This document shows, piece after piece, positions 21,056-32,290 of a DNA stretch of 64,000 bases. Numbering within the stretch: the first letter of the stretch is position 1; each line of letters starts with the position of its first letter. The stretch is from contig NC_073746.1 of NCBI RefSeq assembly GCF_029784135.1, positions 39,633,378 through 39,697,377 of the forward strand, written 5' to 3'. The notes under the pieces are model-generated. The model made no database searches. It worked only from the letters and a program-made list of their open reading frames with translations, and was not told where the DNA came from. Origin of the DNA: Toxorhynchites rutilus septentrionalis. Taxonomy: Eukaryota > Arthropoda > Insecta > Diptera > Culicidae. Made by a program: the position numbers and the translations under genes.

Positions 21056-23579
21056 GCTTTGGAGCATAAAAAGTAATTGATTATTTTCATTTTTAGAATT
21101 CCTGAATTGGGTAAATCAATCACTCATCATCCTGAGTTCTGGGCATTCTTTCCTCTATATCGCATATTTCACCGCGCTGTGGCAGAAGGCATTCCAGGGC
21201 CACATGAGAAAGCAACTGAATGCTTCCTTTAGTCTATTGTATATAATAGCTCGCGGCGGTGAAAGATTTATGTGGGCATTAATTTCTTCTTTATTCGATA
21301 TTTTGAAAACGCATACATACAATAAACCAGCGATTGATTTTCCATCACAACTACACAAAACATTAATTACTAAATTAAGAAGTAAACAGTTGCGAACGAA
21401 CGTAGCGTAAAACTGACTAAACTAACATGCATCATAAAAAGGTATCCGTTACTGAGAAATCCATCGAAGAAATAGAAAAAAAAGATACACCATGAAAAGA
21501 TATATTTTCATGCGTCTATTTTATTATGTTCAACGTAGAAACTCATGTAATTAAAAATCGAGATGTCTGATTCGACAAATTCGTTTCCAATTTAATGTTG
21601 AACAATCATTAGATTAGATAATGTTAATATGTTCCTAAGCAATAACAATAATTGATTATCAATGGTTAATGTTATATGATATTCATTCGATACTTGGTCA
21701 TCATGTATCTAATTTGATCCAAAAACACGAATTAAATGGACAATTTTGTCATGGTTTCTCCAACTTCTGCTGGACTTCTGCTAGATAAATGTGTTATCCG
21801 GTGGCCAAGCTTTTTTTAGGATACTCACGTCACATTCAAGAATATGCATTCCTATAGTGAAGTAAAAACACCAACAGACTGAACCAAAGTCACACAAAAT
21901 AAAAGCATAACAATTTATTTACAGCGCAGGCACTTTCAGACATGGTAAACATGAGATATTTGAAATTCAGAAACTATTTGCAATTTAAAAACTTCATCAA
22001 TGGATCTACAGTTTTCGAAGGTTTGTTATTATTTGCTCAAAATATGGGTATAAATCAAGGGAATTTATCATTCGGTGATTCATATTTCATAATGCTCCAA
22101 TTTCCACCTTCTTCAGTATTGCGTTCTAACAATCACATCACCTACTCAGTGAACCTATATAATTTTTAATATTATAAATTACTAATATGAGCTAAAAAAA
22201 TATCATATTCTTTGGAATGACTATGTTTACTGTGAGAATATAGTCACCATTATTGTTAACTATGAGTGTTCCATTTTTTTAATCGAGGATGAATAACTTT
22301 TCTCAAATATAGCTTTACTCGATTTTTTTTCACATCCAAATCTCGCTAGATCTGACGAATCACGAAGTGCATCTCCAAACTCAACTAGGTGAAAATCTCT
22401 CGAAAAACATGTCTTACTGCACCCCGACAGTAGCCCACAGTGCACGCACAAGCATGACTAACTCGGACCACTCAACCGTGGCGTACTGTTACACTTTCCG
22501 TCCAGACATGCCTAAACACATACCCGATGGCCAGGGCCAAGGGAGGGAGTAAAAGACTGAAAGAGGTAGGTTTTTGTTTCGCGCAAAGTCAACGTAGATA
22601 AGATAACGCTATTCCAACCAACTACAGTCAACCGCTGCCCGACTTGCATCCTGGAACAAACACATGGTGTTGTTCAGCAGACGAATGGCAGGCAACACTC
22701 ATTCAAAGCAAACAAGATAACTAACGAAAACAGACTAATTGCACGTACACAGTTTGGATGCACATTCGCAGTTTATCGCACCTTCTACCTAATTCCAAAT
22801 GATCTTGTTGGTTTTTGTTTGGGGTAATAGTGTAAATATCACCTCTTTTTGCTTGAATCATCTAGAAACCTTCTCGTCCTAATGGATTCTACTGACGCGC
22901 GAAGGTTATATGGCCCCCGACGACAGTAGCAGAAAATTGTTTGTCTACATTGAGCCACCACGCGAGCAAGTGTTGTTGTATCAACCGCCATCAGTTTCGG
23001 AAATATTACCACAACCATTTCCGAGTGTTGTAGCGCGGCTGGTTCAATGTCTGAAGTCAGACGACCAACCGAAGGCATATTGTGGGCAGACTAATTTTGT
23101 TGCTGTTTTCGCTTTAGGGCTCAATTAACACACAGTGGAAAGTTACTGCTGCTGCTGCTGCTGCTGGTCCGCGGTGTTCAGACCTTAAGTGTGAAATGCC
23201 GCGGCAAGATTGAGAAAAGAGCAAAATATATGACATAAACGTTGACTAGAGACAAAAACACAAATGACCAAGTTAAGAGATGGCAGATGAAACAAGCAGG
23301 AGCTATCAACCTCGGAGAGCTTAGATCAATTTACTCCATCGTTTCGTATCTTCTGAACACCATATTTTTGTAAGCTAAACCCATATGATTGATATTTGAA
23401 CTGATGTTCTCGGTGTACATAACTAAATAGTTCAAAATTCATACATCGAGTATGTGCACTTGAATGGCCTTGCGACATTCAAAAACGAAGCAGTACAATT
23501 ATTCTTCAATGCAATATACAAGAGGGTACTTTGAATTCCGGATTCTCGGCAAATATGTCGTGTTCGTGATGGATATAAA
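21056..23579. other. no gene recognised
   Basis: AT-rich intron DNA with only short ORFs of ordinary composition. A (CTG)n run is at 23147-23166. 22400-23130 is somewhat GC-richer, but no exon with convincing splice sites and homology was found. Confidence 0.45.
23147..23166. repeat. (CTG)n microsatellite
   Basis: About six to seven uninterrupted CTG triplets in intronic DNA, with no coding context recognised around them. Confidence 0.9.
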
Positions 23580-24756
23580 CGGCCTGATTCTACGCGGCGT
23601 GTGAGGTGAGATGACAATTGTCACATCACCATCACGCAACTCTCCTCACTCTATTCCTACAGTCGTTTCGGATGCCGTGAGAGGTTCATTTGATGTATGT
23701 GAGAGGATGAACAGCAAGTGACAAGGCGTTCATTCTGCTGGTTGCCAAATATGATCAGAGATGCCACATTCGCACATGTGTTCACGAATTTGTAGACATT
23801 TAACTTTTATCATAACCTTTTATTCCTGCTGCAGGCTATTTAAAATAGTGACAAAACATTATTGATTCCATATGATAAACGAAGCTGGTCAGTATGTCAG
23901 ACATTAGCACATATTTACAAATATTTCAGATTTTTATCGCATATATTTGAGAAAAAACATCTGGCATCCCAGAATTTTATTTGTTTCGCTCAGAGAGGTC
24001 AGATATTTGTTTTGCTGCAGTCAGTACCGTATCTATAGATCTGATTTAACCTGGCCTGTTGTTAGTGTATCAGGACATTCTGCCGAATTTGCAGGTATTT
24101 GATTTAGATTTGGTGAAACAGTTGATTGCATCCTGTAAAGTTTAGCATTTTTGTTTGTTTTGGTCGTAGTTGCTGCTGCTCTCTGCACTCTCAGTGTTAA
24201 ATTGTTGCTCTGGCTCCGGCTCGGGCATATACCACGGCTTCTGAAATGGATATGCAGTTCGGTGACGATGACTCGCGGATAGATAGATGAAACACAAGAC
24301 CCATATGATAGATATATTTAAGAGAAAATAAATAGATTTCATGAAATGAAAATAATTTCGGTGTGCTTATTCGTCCAATTGAGGAATAACAGACTCACTA
24401 CCGCTTTCACAAAAAAAAACTACTTGCAATTTGTCTTTCGTACTGTGAAAATTGAAGATAAATTGAATTTATTGATACATATAATACCATTACTATCGAT
24501 TCTATACGACCCAAAAAAACACTTATTATTCCTCTTCCTTTTTTCATTTGTTTTCATGCCCTGTCGACACCTCAAGACATGTCGACGATTGTCACCTAGA
24601 AATCCCAGTTCATGTGACAATCGTCACGTATATTTGAGAGCGGGAATAAAGTGAGAGTTCATTCAAGTGAGATTTCTCACGGCATACGCCTGGTGGAATC
24701 GCGTGACATAAGTGATAATTGTCATCTCACCTCACACGCCACGCAGAATAAGGCCG
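23580..24756. mobile_element. ~1.18-kb MITE with long inverted ends
   Basis: The left end CGGCCTGATTCTACGCGGCG continues GTGTGAGGTGAGATGACAAT. The right end is its reverse complement with few changes (ATTGTCATCTCACCTCACAC then GCCACGCAGAATAAGGCCG), about 45 bp at ~90%. Internal inverted segments (ACGATTGTCAC and GTGACAATCGT around 24570-24630; GTGAGAG units) add secondary structure. The target duplication is not obvious, so the superfamily is open. Confidence 0.78.
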
Positions 24757-25235
24757 AAATACAGCGTGGAAGATTTGAAAATGCATATTGTGGATCGTCT
24801 AAACCAGGGGTTCTCAAACTTCTCTGGGCAATAGACCCCTATTCCAGAATTAAGCGATGCCTCAGATCCCTATAGCCAATTTAAAAAAAAAATCTATTTC
24901 TAGTTTTTGTCTGATTCATACAAAATTCTTACTAATTTAAAGACTTTGCGATTGGTTGACATGTTATAACGCCGTAACATCTATATTGCCACCACCAGAT
25001 AATATTTCTTTGCCGCACTTGGAATATTATTTCAATATTTTTCTTAACCAAAGACTTCTAAAAGTTTCTGGCAATACTAAATTTTTTTTAGGGCTGATAT
25101 TAAAGTACGATATTGATTTGGGAATCATTTTTATGTAAAAAAAAACGCAATTTCAGAGCGCCGGCAAAAAATTCTGTTTAATTTTGTTGAACATGCAACA
25201 AGTTGATAAGTTTTTCACTGTAAGCATTCTATTTA

Positions 25236-25289
25236 CGGTAACGGTATTGAATTAAAGAGACTTTAAACTCAGAGAGTTCATTCGTCTCT
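25236..25289 (-). repeat. 54-bp retroposon stub with 10-bp TSD
   Basis: Flanked by ATTCTATTTA on both sides (25226-25235 and 25290-25299). It shares with 11291-11352 the ~47-bp core ending TTCATTCGTCTCT on plus. Beyond the core is CGGTAACGG instead of the GGAA tail, a different simple tail. Confidence 0.78.
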
Positions 25290-25958
25290 ATTCTATTTAG
25301 AATCTGCTGTGTAAGTGCATGCAGTTTCTTCATTAAAAAATGGTGTATTTGATGAAAAATAAAAACTTTATATTTTTTCTTCGTAAAAAAAATCGCTGCA
25401 CTAGAGATATTGATTTAATTTTTGTATGTCGCACAATAAAATGAGCTTACAAGGCAGCGGCAAGCAGTGTTTATGGGGTTAACGGGCAGTGACAACTATA
25501 TCGTCACCAATTTTTTCAACTGTTCCCATAGTTTATTTTTTATCAAAGCTATTGTGTTTGAGTCGATTCCTTACCTAGTTTCCACGGCCTTATGAAGGGT
25601 TAACCCAGAATTGCAACGTGTTTTGAAAAGAAATCTGGATGTTGGAAAATCAAAAGACTGGATTTGTCTGGATTTTAGTCGACATTTTTTATATTTAATT
25701 GCGAACTTTATTGAACATTCTCACGAGAACGTCGTTTGATATTTGTAGAAGCGGACACAGTTTGCTGACGAGCAATGACAATGGAGTGTCTTTCTGAAGG
25801 CAAGTTCAGAAGGAGTTTGGATTGAATTTGCCCATCAAGGGCCTTCTCAGGATTGCAAAAGTTTGAATTCTATATAATTCAACACAATCAAAACTTTTAC
25901 GTCTGATGTGTAAAACATGGTTTAACAGTTTTTTTTATCATATATCGACGCATTATAC

Positions 25959-26592
25959 TTAAACGTTGCAGATATGTGCACCAAACCACTTTCTTCGGTG
26001 TTCAATAAATTTTTGGGAAAAAAATTTTAATTGTGGGATTGCCATTTCACCACCACGGGTAGTTGTGGTTAGAACTTTACCCCAAAACATGACTACATTG
26101 GTTCGTTTATCCGGAGAATAATCTGAAAAATCAACATTGCGCAGCTCTCTGAATTCAATTCGCTGAATCATTTCTCTGGGAACCAGATTAGGAAAATTTT
26201 CAGTAAACGGTAGAACAGTGGTAGTTTGATGTTTTCTTCTGACGACATCGGACGGGTCCAGCATAGCCAGATTTATCATAACCGAGTCGTTCAAGTTGAA
26301 GTTGATGCATTACATTAGCCTCAAATTCGTTAAGCCGATCAACAGATATTTTTCCAGCGTTTACGTACTCCCTAATGAGTTGTTGAGTCGTTGTCCCAAC
26401 CTACACATTTTCCAAGCTCTCGTAATTTTGTTGTCAAACGCAACTTTATTCAGATCTTCTAGCGATTGCATGAACTCATTTGTGAAAACAATATCCAATA
26501 CCGTTCGGAAACATCGTGAAATGCTCGAATCGGTAGGACTCTCACTTTGAAATAGCTTGTTCATGTTGTTAATCACTTTGAGTGTGTATGAC
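25959..26592 (-). pseudogene. hAT-like transposase, C-terminal part
   Basis: Segments 'YTLKVINNMNKLFQSESPTD' and, in a second frame, 'VMINLAMLDPSDVVRRKHQT' followed by 'FPNLVPREMIQRI' and 'FREL'. 'NNMNxLFQSE' followed by a 'xLxMLDP' block and 'LVPxxxxQxIxxE(F)R' is the layout of the hAT-related transposase C-terminal half as I know it from many insect genomes. At least one frameshift lies near 26300-26360. The upstream continuation lies beyond the LINE, at 28733-29059. Confidence 0.62.
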
Positions 26593-26603
26593 AAAAATGT
26601 GAA

Positions 26604-28365
26604 GTTCTATGTAAGCGACATCGACAATTGCCTTACACAAAATTGCAGCCTAAGACAACTTGCAGATGATGGAGTGGTGTCTGTCGTAGGATCAAACGAA
26701 TCCGACCTGCAAGGACCCTTACAAGATACTTTGAACAATTTTTCAACCTGGGCCATTGGGCTAGGGATCGAATTCTCCACGGAGAAAACAGAGATGGTTG
26801 TTTTTTCTAGGAAGCATAGACCAGCAAAACCAAAGCTTCAACTTTTGGGTAAACCGATCACTCATGCTATGTCATTCAAGTATCTTGGGGTCTGGTTCGA
26901 CTCCAAATGTACTTGGGGGGCCCATATTAGGTATCTGAGTAAAAAATGTCAACAAAGAATAAACTTTCTCCGTACAATTACCGGCACCTGGTGGGGAGCC
27001 CATCCCGAAGATCTTATTATGTTGTATCGAACAACTATTCTCTCAGTGATGGAGTATGGCAATTTCTGTTTTCAATCAGCTGCCAAAACACACCTCATTA
27101 AACTCGAGCGAATTCAGTATCTTTGTCTCCGTATTGCGTTGGGATGTATGCCCTCAACGCATACCATGAGTCTCGAGGTTTTGGCAGGCGTACTCCCACT
27201 AAAAGATCGCTTCAATTTATTATCTCTTCGGTTCCTCATCCGGTGTAAGGCTATGAATCCATTGGTGATCGGAAATTTTGAGCAATTGATCGAGCTAAAT
27301 TTTCATTCTGGATTCATGAATTCATATCATGAATTCACCTCTATGCAGGTTGTTCCTTCTTCGTATATTCCCAACCGTGTTTGTTTTCCTGACTACATCA
27401 ATTCTTCTGTACATTTCGATCTGTTCATGAAGGAGAAAATCCATGAAAATCCAGATTATCTTAGATTGGGGTTCGTTCCTACAATCTTCAATGCAAAGTA
27501 TGGGCGTATCAATTGTGATAATATATACTTTACTGATGGGTCCTCTATGAATGAGTCCACAGGATTTGGAGTGTTCAACGTATTTTTTAGCACCTCACAC
27601 AGTCTTCAGAATCCTTGCTCGGTATATATTGCTGAATTGGCAGCGATATACTGGGCGCTGGACAGCGTCGCCTCACGACCTGTTGAACACTATTACATTG
27701 TAACGGATTGTCTTAGCTCTGTCGAAGCTATCCGTTCAGTGAGGCCGGAAAAGCACTCGCCGTACTTCCTTGAGAGAATACGAGAAATTTTGAGTGCTTT
27801 ATCCAGACGCTGTTATGTCATTACCTTTGTCTGGGTCCCTTCACATTGCTCAATTCCGGGTAATGAGAGGGCTGACTCATTGGCAAAGGTAGGTGCAATT
27901 GAAGGCGATATTTATCAGCGTCAAATCGCCTTCAATGAATTTTATTCTTTAGTTCGCAAAAATACCATCGCTAACTGGCAACGCAAGTGGAATGAAGATG
28001 AATTGGGCCGGTGGTTTCACTCGATTATCCCTAAGGTTAGCCTCAAACCGTGGTTCAAAAGTCTAGACTTGAGTCGGGACTTTATCCGCACCTTCTCCCG
28101 ACTCATGTCCAATCACTGTTCGTTAGATGCACTACTCTTTCGTTTCAATCTTGCCAGCAGCAATCTCTGCGTTTGTGGCCAAGGTTACCACGACATCGAG
28201 CACATTGTTTGGTCGTGCGAGGTGTATCTGGTCGCCAGATCGAATTTAGAAAACTCCCTTCGGGCCCGAGGAAGACAGCCCACACACACAGTGTTGGCTC
28301 GGTTAGACCTTGATTACATGTCCCATATATATGTTTTCCTTAAAGCTATAGATCTTCGTGTGTGA
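26604..28365 (+). pseudogene. I-clade ORF2 fragment: RT C-terminus plus RNase H
   Basis: Open for over 580 codons but lacking the endonuclease and most of the RT. It begins just before the RT catalytic box, here 'LRQLADDGVVSVVG' (Leu-Ala-Asp-Asp; the usual Tyr or Phe is Leu). The thumb follows ('FKYLGVWFDSKCTWGAHIRY'). RNase H residues lie in 'IYFTDGSSMNESTG', 'YIAELAAIYWAL', 'YIVTDCLSSVEAI' and 'GNERADSLAKVG', with 'WVPSHCSIPGN'. The C-terminal Cys/His motif is 'LCVCGQGYHDIEHIVWSC'. The stop is at 28363-28365, followed by ~340 bp of 3' UTR. The apparent Met start upstream of 26604 is in flanking hAT DNA. Confidence 0.87.
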
Positions 28366-28714
28366 TTGTCCCTACATCCTTATACCCTCCTTTCCTTCCT
28401 TTGCGGGTAATTCGTCCCCTTGCTATAAATAGTAGAATAAGTTGAAATGTAAATATACTATAGATATACGAATAGATTTAAGAATTGAGTGCTCATCAAC
28501 ATTGTTACAATTTCCTTATATCCCATCCTTCTCCTAAAAATATGTCACCCTTCTAAACTCGAGTACACCGCGAGTAATCGGTTTTCCACCTTACTAACCA
28601 TAGATGTAAGAAAATTGTTTCTATATATATATAGTTTTAAAAATATATTTAAGAATTCGGCTCCTTTAAACTTAAGTAACTGAGCCTGTAAAAATAAACG
28701 AATTAAAAAAAAAA
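26604..28714 (+). mobile_element. I-clade LINE, 5' truncated, 11-bp TSD
   Basis: Plus-strand LINE fragment ending in a poly(A) run at 28704-28718. It is flanked by AAAAATGTGAA at 26593-26603 and again at 28715-28725, the latter merging with the A tail. The 5' end is inside the RT domain, as expected for truncated target-primed insertion. It splits the hAT relic. Confidence 0.85.
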
Positions 28715-28732
28715 AAAAATGTGAAATAAATA

Positions 28733-29059
28733 TTAGTCTGCCGCTTTGACGTTTTTTGCATGATTAATATGTTTCACAAATCTAAAGTAAATTCGGAGTG
28801 GTTCATATCTGTTAAGCACTCTTTGCACCACTGCTTCCAGTGAAAGCCATCTAGTCGCGCATGGATGCAGCAATTTCAAGGGTTTTAATACAAGAATTTC
28901 CTGAATCTCATCATACCAACGCAAGGGACTGCAGTTAAGTGAAGCCATGGTCCTTGCTCCATCCACCCCATATCCAATCAAATGAATTTGGTACGCAATT
29001 TTGTCGCAACGATCTGAAATTCGTTTCGGTAACCTGTTTAAGGTGATAAAAACAATCAT
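28733..29059 (-). pseudogene. hAT-like transposase, central part
   Basis: Reads 'LPKRISDRCDKIAYQIHLIG', 'LKPLKLLHPCATRWLSLEAV' and 'VQRVLNRYEPLRIYF'. 'KxLxPxxTRWLSLxxxVxRxLxxWxxLxxYF' is a strong hAT-type signature. It ends at 28733 beside the LINE target duplication; the C-terminal part resumes at 26592. Upstream (29456-29593) 'SNLFSLIVEEIVTSLKIAE' resembles the first catalytic Asp region of the same family, with the Asp replaced. Confidence 0.68.
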
Positions 29060-29115
29060 TCACGAACAGTATACAATCCTTCCAAAAGCTGGTTCTGGCT
29101 ACTAAGGAGGCTCAT

Positions 29116-29455
29116 ACACTGTTTGACCGAAGTCAAACATTAGACTATTTTTGACAGCTAAAATTTGACCAACGTGTACTGATCAAATATATTCGACACA
29201 AAACACGAAAAGCAAATATTCAGTTATTGGATGCCTAAAATATTTTTTGGTCTGTTCATCGAACCAGCCAGAACATGTTTAGGTTACCCTGAATATTTAA
29301 GTCTAAATTTTTCCATGTTCGATGTTTGACATTGTTTGCCACTGTTGTTAATTGGAGAGTGGTAAACAAAATAGTGTTCGTCGAAATATCAAACCAAACT
29401 TTAACTGTCAAAAAATGTCAATTGTTTGACCTCCGGACGAACAGTGTTCAGCTAT
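29116..29455. mobile_element. MITE-like insert, CACTGTT...AACAGTG ends
   Basis: Inverted ends: the left, CACTGTTTGACCGAAGTCAA, and the right, read reversed, CACTGTTCGTCCGGAGGTCA, stay similar for about 50 bp, including TTTTTTGACAG. About 340 bp long and non-coding; it sits between two pieces of hAT-like coding DNA. No clear target duplication. Confidence 0.58.
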
Positions 29456-30275
29456 CTTAAGGCTAGTGACTATTTCTTCGACAATCAAACTGAACAAATT
29501 GCTTTGCATATGACTAATGGGCTCCTCGGGTTGACCATATCCGAGAACATTCGTCATCACAGCAGTCCCTTTTGTGATTCTCAGTCGCAGCATGCTTCAA
29601 GAAATCCTTCAATCCGTCAAGACACTTTATGTCTTTACTACATACGTTGTAGAAATCGGTGCTCTGAGAAAGCCACTTCGGTCTGGCCTCCCAATTCCTT
29701 CGATGAATTCAGTGATGCCATTTTTAATAACTGTTTCAATAAAACTAGCAAAAACTAACTTTCCAAACCAACTTAATAAAGTCAAATTTGATTGCCTAAT
29801 GTTTTTTTTTTAAATCTGGAAAAAAATGGGAAAACTGCGGAAAGTCTGGACTAGTCAAAGGATGGTTTGATCTGGATCTGGATGTTTTACCAAAGCCTGA
29901 AAGATTCCAGACAAATTTGGAAGTCTGGCGAGCATGGGTTAAGCTAGTAAACTTGACATTATTTTCTCATCATAATTCAACAAAATAAAAAGATGTAAAA
30001 TTATATGAATATCAATTTAAGTTGATACGAGTTGATACAAACTACTTACAAATACTGGAGTAGGTAGTTTATTTTTGAAAAAAAAATATATAAATATCGC
30101 AAGTTAATTTTTTTTTTCAAATCATGTCCTTTCTTTGTATTTCTACTAATGTAATCTCTTGAATTAAATTAGTAAATGAGTGTATTCAAGTTTCAACCAA
30201 TTCCAGAACGCAAATACCAAATGCACTTGCCAGATTTTTATCTTATGCGAACTTTTGAAAAGTACGACAATAATA

Positions 30276-30721
30276 TTAGGCTGTCAAAAAACTCACTCAT
30301 GAAGAAGAGGCCATCTTTGATAAACAGAGGCCGCATTGTCTTCCATCAGGACAACGCCAGGCCACACACTTCTTTGGTGACGCGCCAGAAGCTATGGACG
30401 CTCGGATGGGAGGTTCTTTTGCATCCGCCGTATAATCCGGACCTTGCACCAAGTGACTACCACCTGATTTTGTTCATGGCGAACGAGCTAGGTAGTCAGA
30501 AGTTAGCCACAAAAGAGGCCTGTGAAAATTGGCTATCCGAGTTTTTTGCCAATAAAGAAGCGAGCTTCTATGACAGGGGTATTATGAAGTTGGCATCTCG
30601 TTGGGAACAAGTCATCGAACAAAACGGCGCATATTTGACTTGAAACAGATGATTGTAACTTGTAATTTTATGAACAAATGAAAACTCAAAAAAAATACCG
30701 CAGGACTTTTTTGACAGCCAA
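30276..30721 (+). mobile_element. internally deleted mariner (446 bp)
   Basis: Same ends as the mariner at 15670-16943: TTAGGCTGTCAAAAAA joins directly to sequence equivalent to 16526 onward, and the element ends CCGCAGGACTTTTTTGACAGCCAA. One base is missing from the terminal repeat, and TA flanks it at 30274-30275 and 30722-30723. About 0.83 kb, including the 5' inverted-repeat interior and the transposase N-terminus, is gone. Such deletion derivatives can be mobilised in trans if their ends are recognised, but the 5' end here keeps only about 16 bp. Confidence 0.9.
30295..30643 (+). pseudogene. mariner transposase C-terminal remnant
   Basis: Open frame covering the second and third catalytic Asp ('FHQDNARPHTSLVT', 'PPYNPDLAPSDYH') and the intact C-terminus ('EACENWLSEFFANKEASFYD', ending in 'NGAYLT'). 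It lacks the DNA-binding domain and the first catalytic Asp. It retains the 8 bp (around 30490) deleted from the copy at 15670. Confidence 0.9.
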
Positions 30722-31879
30722 TATTTTCTACTAGAAATCATGTTGGATCACGTGACACAACTTATACTGTCTCTTGAAATTTTCAATCAAGAACTTGTGT
30801 TAATTAATGGGGGTCAATTTTTAGACCTCGTGGACCCTCAAAATCAATTTTCAAGTTAATTTTTTCGTCACAAATCGCTTTATGATTTCAATATCTTTTC
30901 TTGCAAGTAACTGTTCAGGTTTGCCAATCTGATTATTTTGTATTTAAACAGATTTTCCAGTCAACAGTTGAATTCAAGAATCTGTAGTTACAGTTTTTTT
31001 TTGATTTTTCACAAAATTTACAGTTTTTTCGAAAATTACCTTTAAAAATTGATTATGAACTAATGATGAGAATAGCACCTCATATATATGATTCGTCTGT
31101 TATTCTGGCTACTCCATCTGTGTCATAGTGTAATAAAGAAGACTAAAGGCTTCTTTTTGCTATGTTGAAATTCTATTGTGCGTAACTTCAAAATTGACGT
31201 CGGAACTCGATTGGTTCCTGATACTTAAATTGAAATTGAATTTTTTTATTTGAATTTTATTTTTATTCAAATAAAAATTAGCTTTATCTTCCGATTAAAG
31301 CCAATTTTTGGGAAATTAATAACAATTATCTCTGTTCTGTTTCAATTTCTGTTTTATGTCCCTAAAAGCACTCAGTATAAAAAAGACTATGAAGCCTCAA
31401 ATTGTTTTAGATTTCTCAAAACTTTAATCGTCTTGCGGCATAAATGTTCGAAAACAAGGGGAACAAAACGCATTTTTTTAAGAAGATGAATTCCTAAACG
31501 ACGAAGTTTTATCCGCAACATAATCTCAAAATAGTGATTCAAAAAATATTTTGTATGTCACCATCTACAAAAATTATGTTCTTCTTCTTCTTGGATGGCA
31601 CTAACGTTCTCATATTGCTAATTGTACCAGGGATTTTTAATTTTAAATCTTCTCGCTAAACACTTTTGTAATAAGTTGGTTGTACTGTCAGTGGTATTAA
31701 TGTCAATATTGTACGCGATCCGTCGATTAGTTGTTTACAGCGCCATCAAGAACAAGTTAATTTTTTTTGCTAGGCGATTTTTTGATATGAACAATTCTAT
31801 TTGTCGAAGATATTATTTTGTGTTGCATTTTCTTTTTGAGTTGAAAATGTTGCAGAGCACATTTGGGGACACAACTATG

Positions 31880-32290
31880 TCAAAAACTCGGGAGCATGAA
31901 TGGTATGAGACGGCCGAGAAGAGATGAACAATTTGTCACGTAAGTGACGACCATCCACCTCTTCAACTGATGAAAACATCGAAAAAATAGAAGGAATCGT
32001 GCTCTGAAATTGTCATTTGAGTTTGAGAGAGCTAGCCCGAACCTCTCACGAGTTCGTTCGTCACATTGATGTTTTGGGCATGAGAATAGTCGCAGCACGA
32101 CTAGTGTCGAAAGAGCTGAAATTGCTTCACACATTTAATCGCAATCAAGTGACTGAAGACATGCTTGAACGAATAAAATTCTGATTCCACGATCATTTAA
32201 CGCATAATTACTGGCGACGAAACATGGGTGTGACTTTATCCTATTCCCAATATTCTAATTACCGCTTCGTGGGACCCGTTTTGATAGTAT
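31880..32290 (+). pseudogene. ancient, heavily decayed mariner-type transposase
   Basis: Fragments in shifting frames: 'TDENIEKIEGIVL'-like sequence near 31965-32010, then 'DVLGMRIVAARLVSKELKLL' and 'NQVTEDMLERIKF' (32068-32180), then 'RIITGDETWV' with the first catalytic Asp near 32210. This order matches mariner/SETMAR-type transposases, from a different lineage from the copy at 15670, which has 'VTGDEKW'. Many stops and indels; no terminal repeats recognised. Confidence 0.62.

Larger units (their letters stand above)
25602..29942 (-). mobile_element. hAT-like DNA transposon relic, outer limits tentative
   Basis: Minus-strand coding remnants at 25959-26594 and 28733-29059 read as one hAT-type transposase interrupted by a LINE. 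Tentative outer ends are TTAACCCA at 25602-25615 and its reverse complement TGGGTTAA near 29935-29942, with CTGGAT-rich sequence just inside both. An alternative 3' end is the hAT-like string CAGGGGTTCTCAAACTT at 24806. No 8-bp duplication was confirmed. The element also holds a MITE-like insert at 29116-29455. Confidence 0.5.

Noticed and set aside
22839..23128. Overlapping plus and minus ORFs of 72-79 codons
   Set aside because: No homology recognised and no exon-like splice sites matching the host gene phases.
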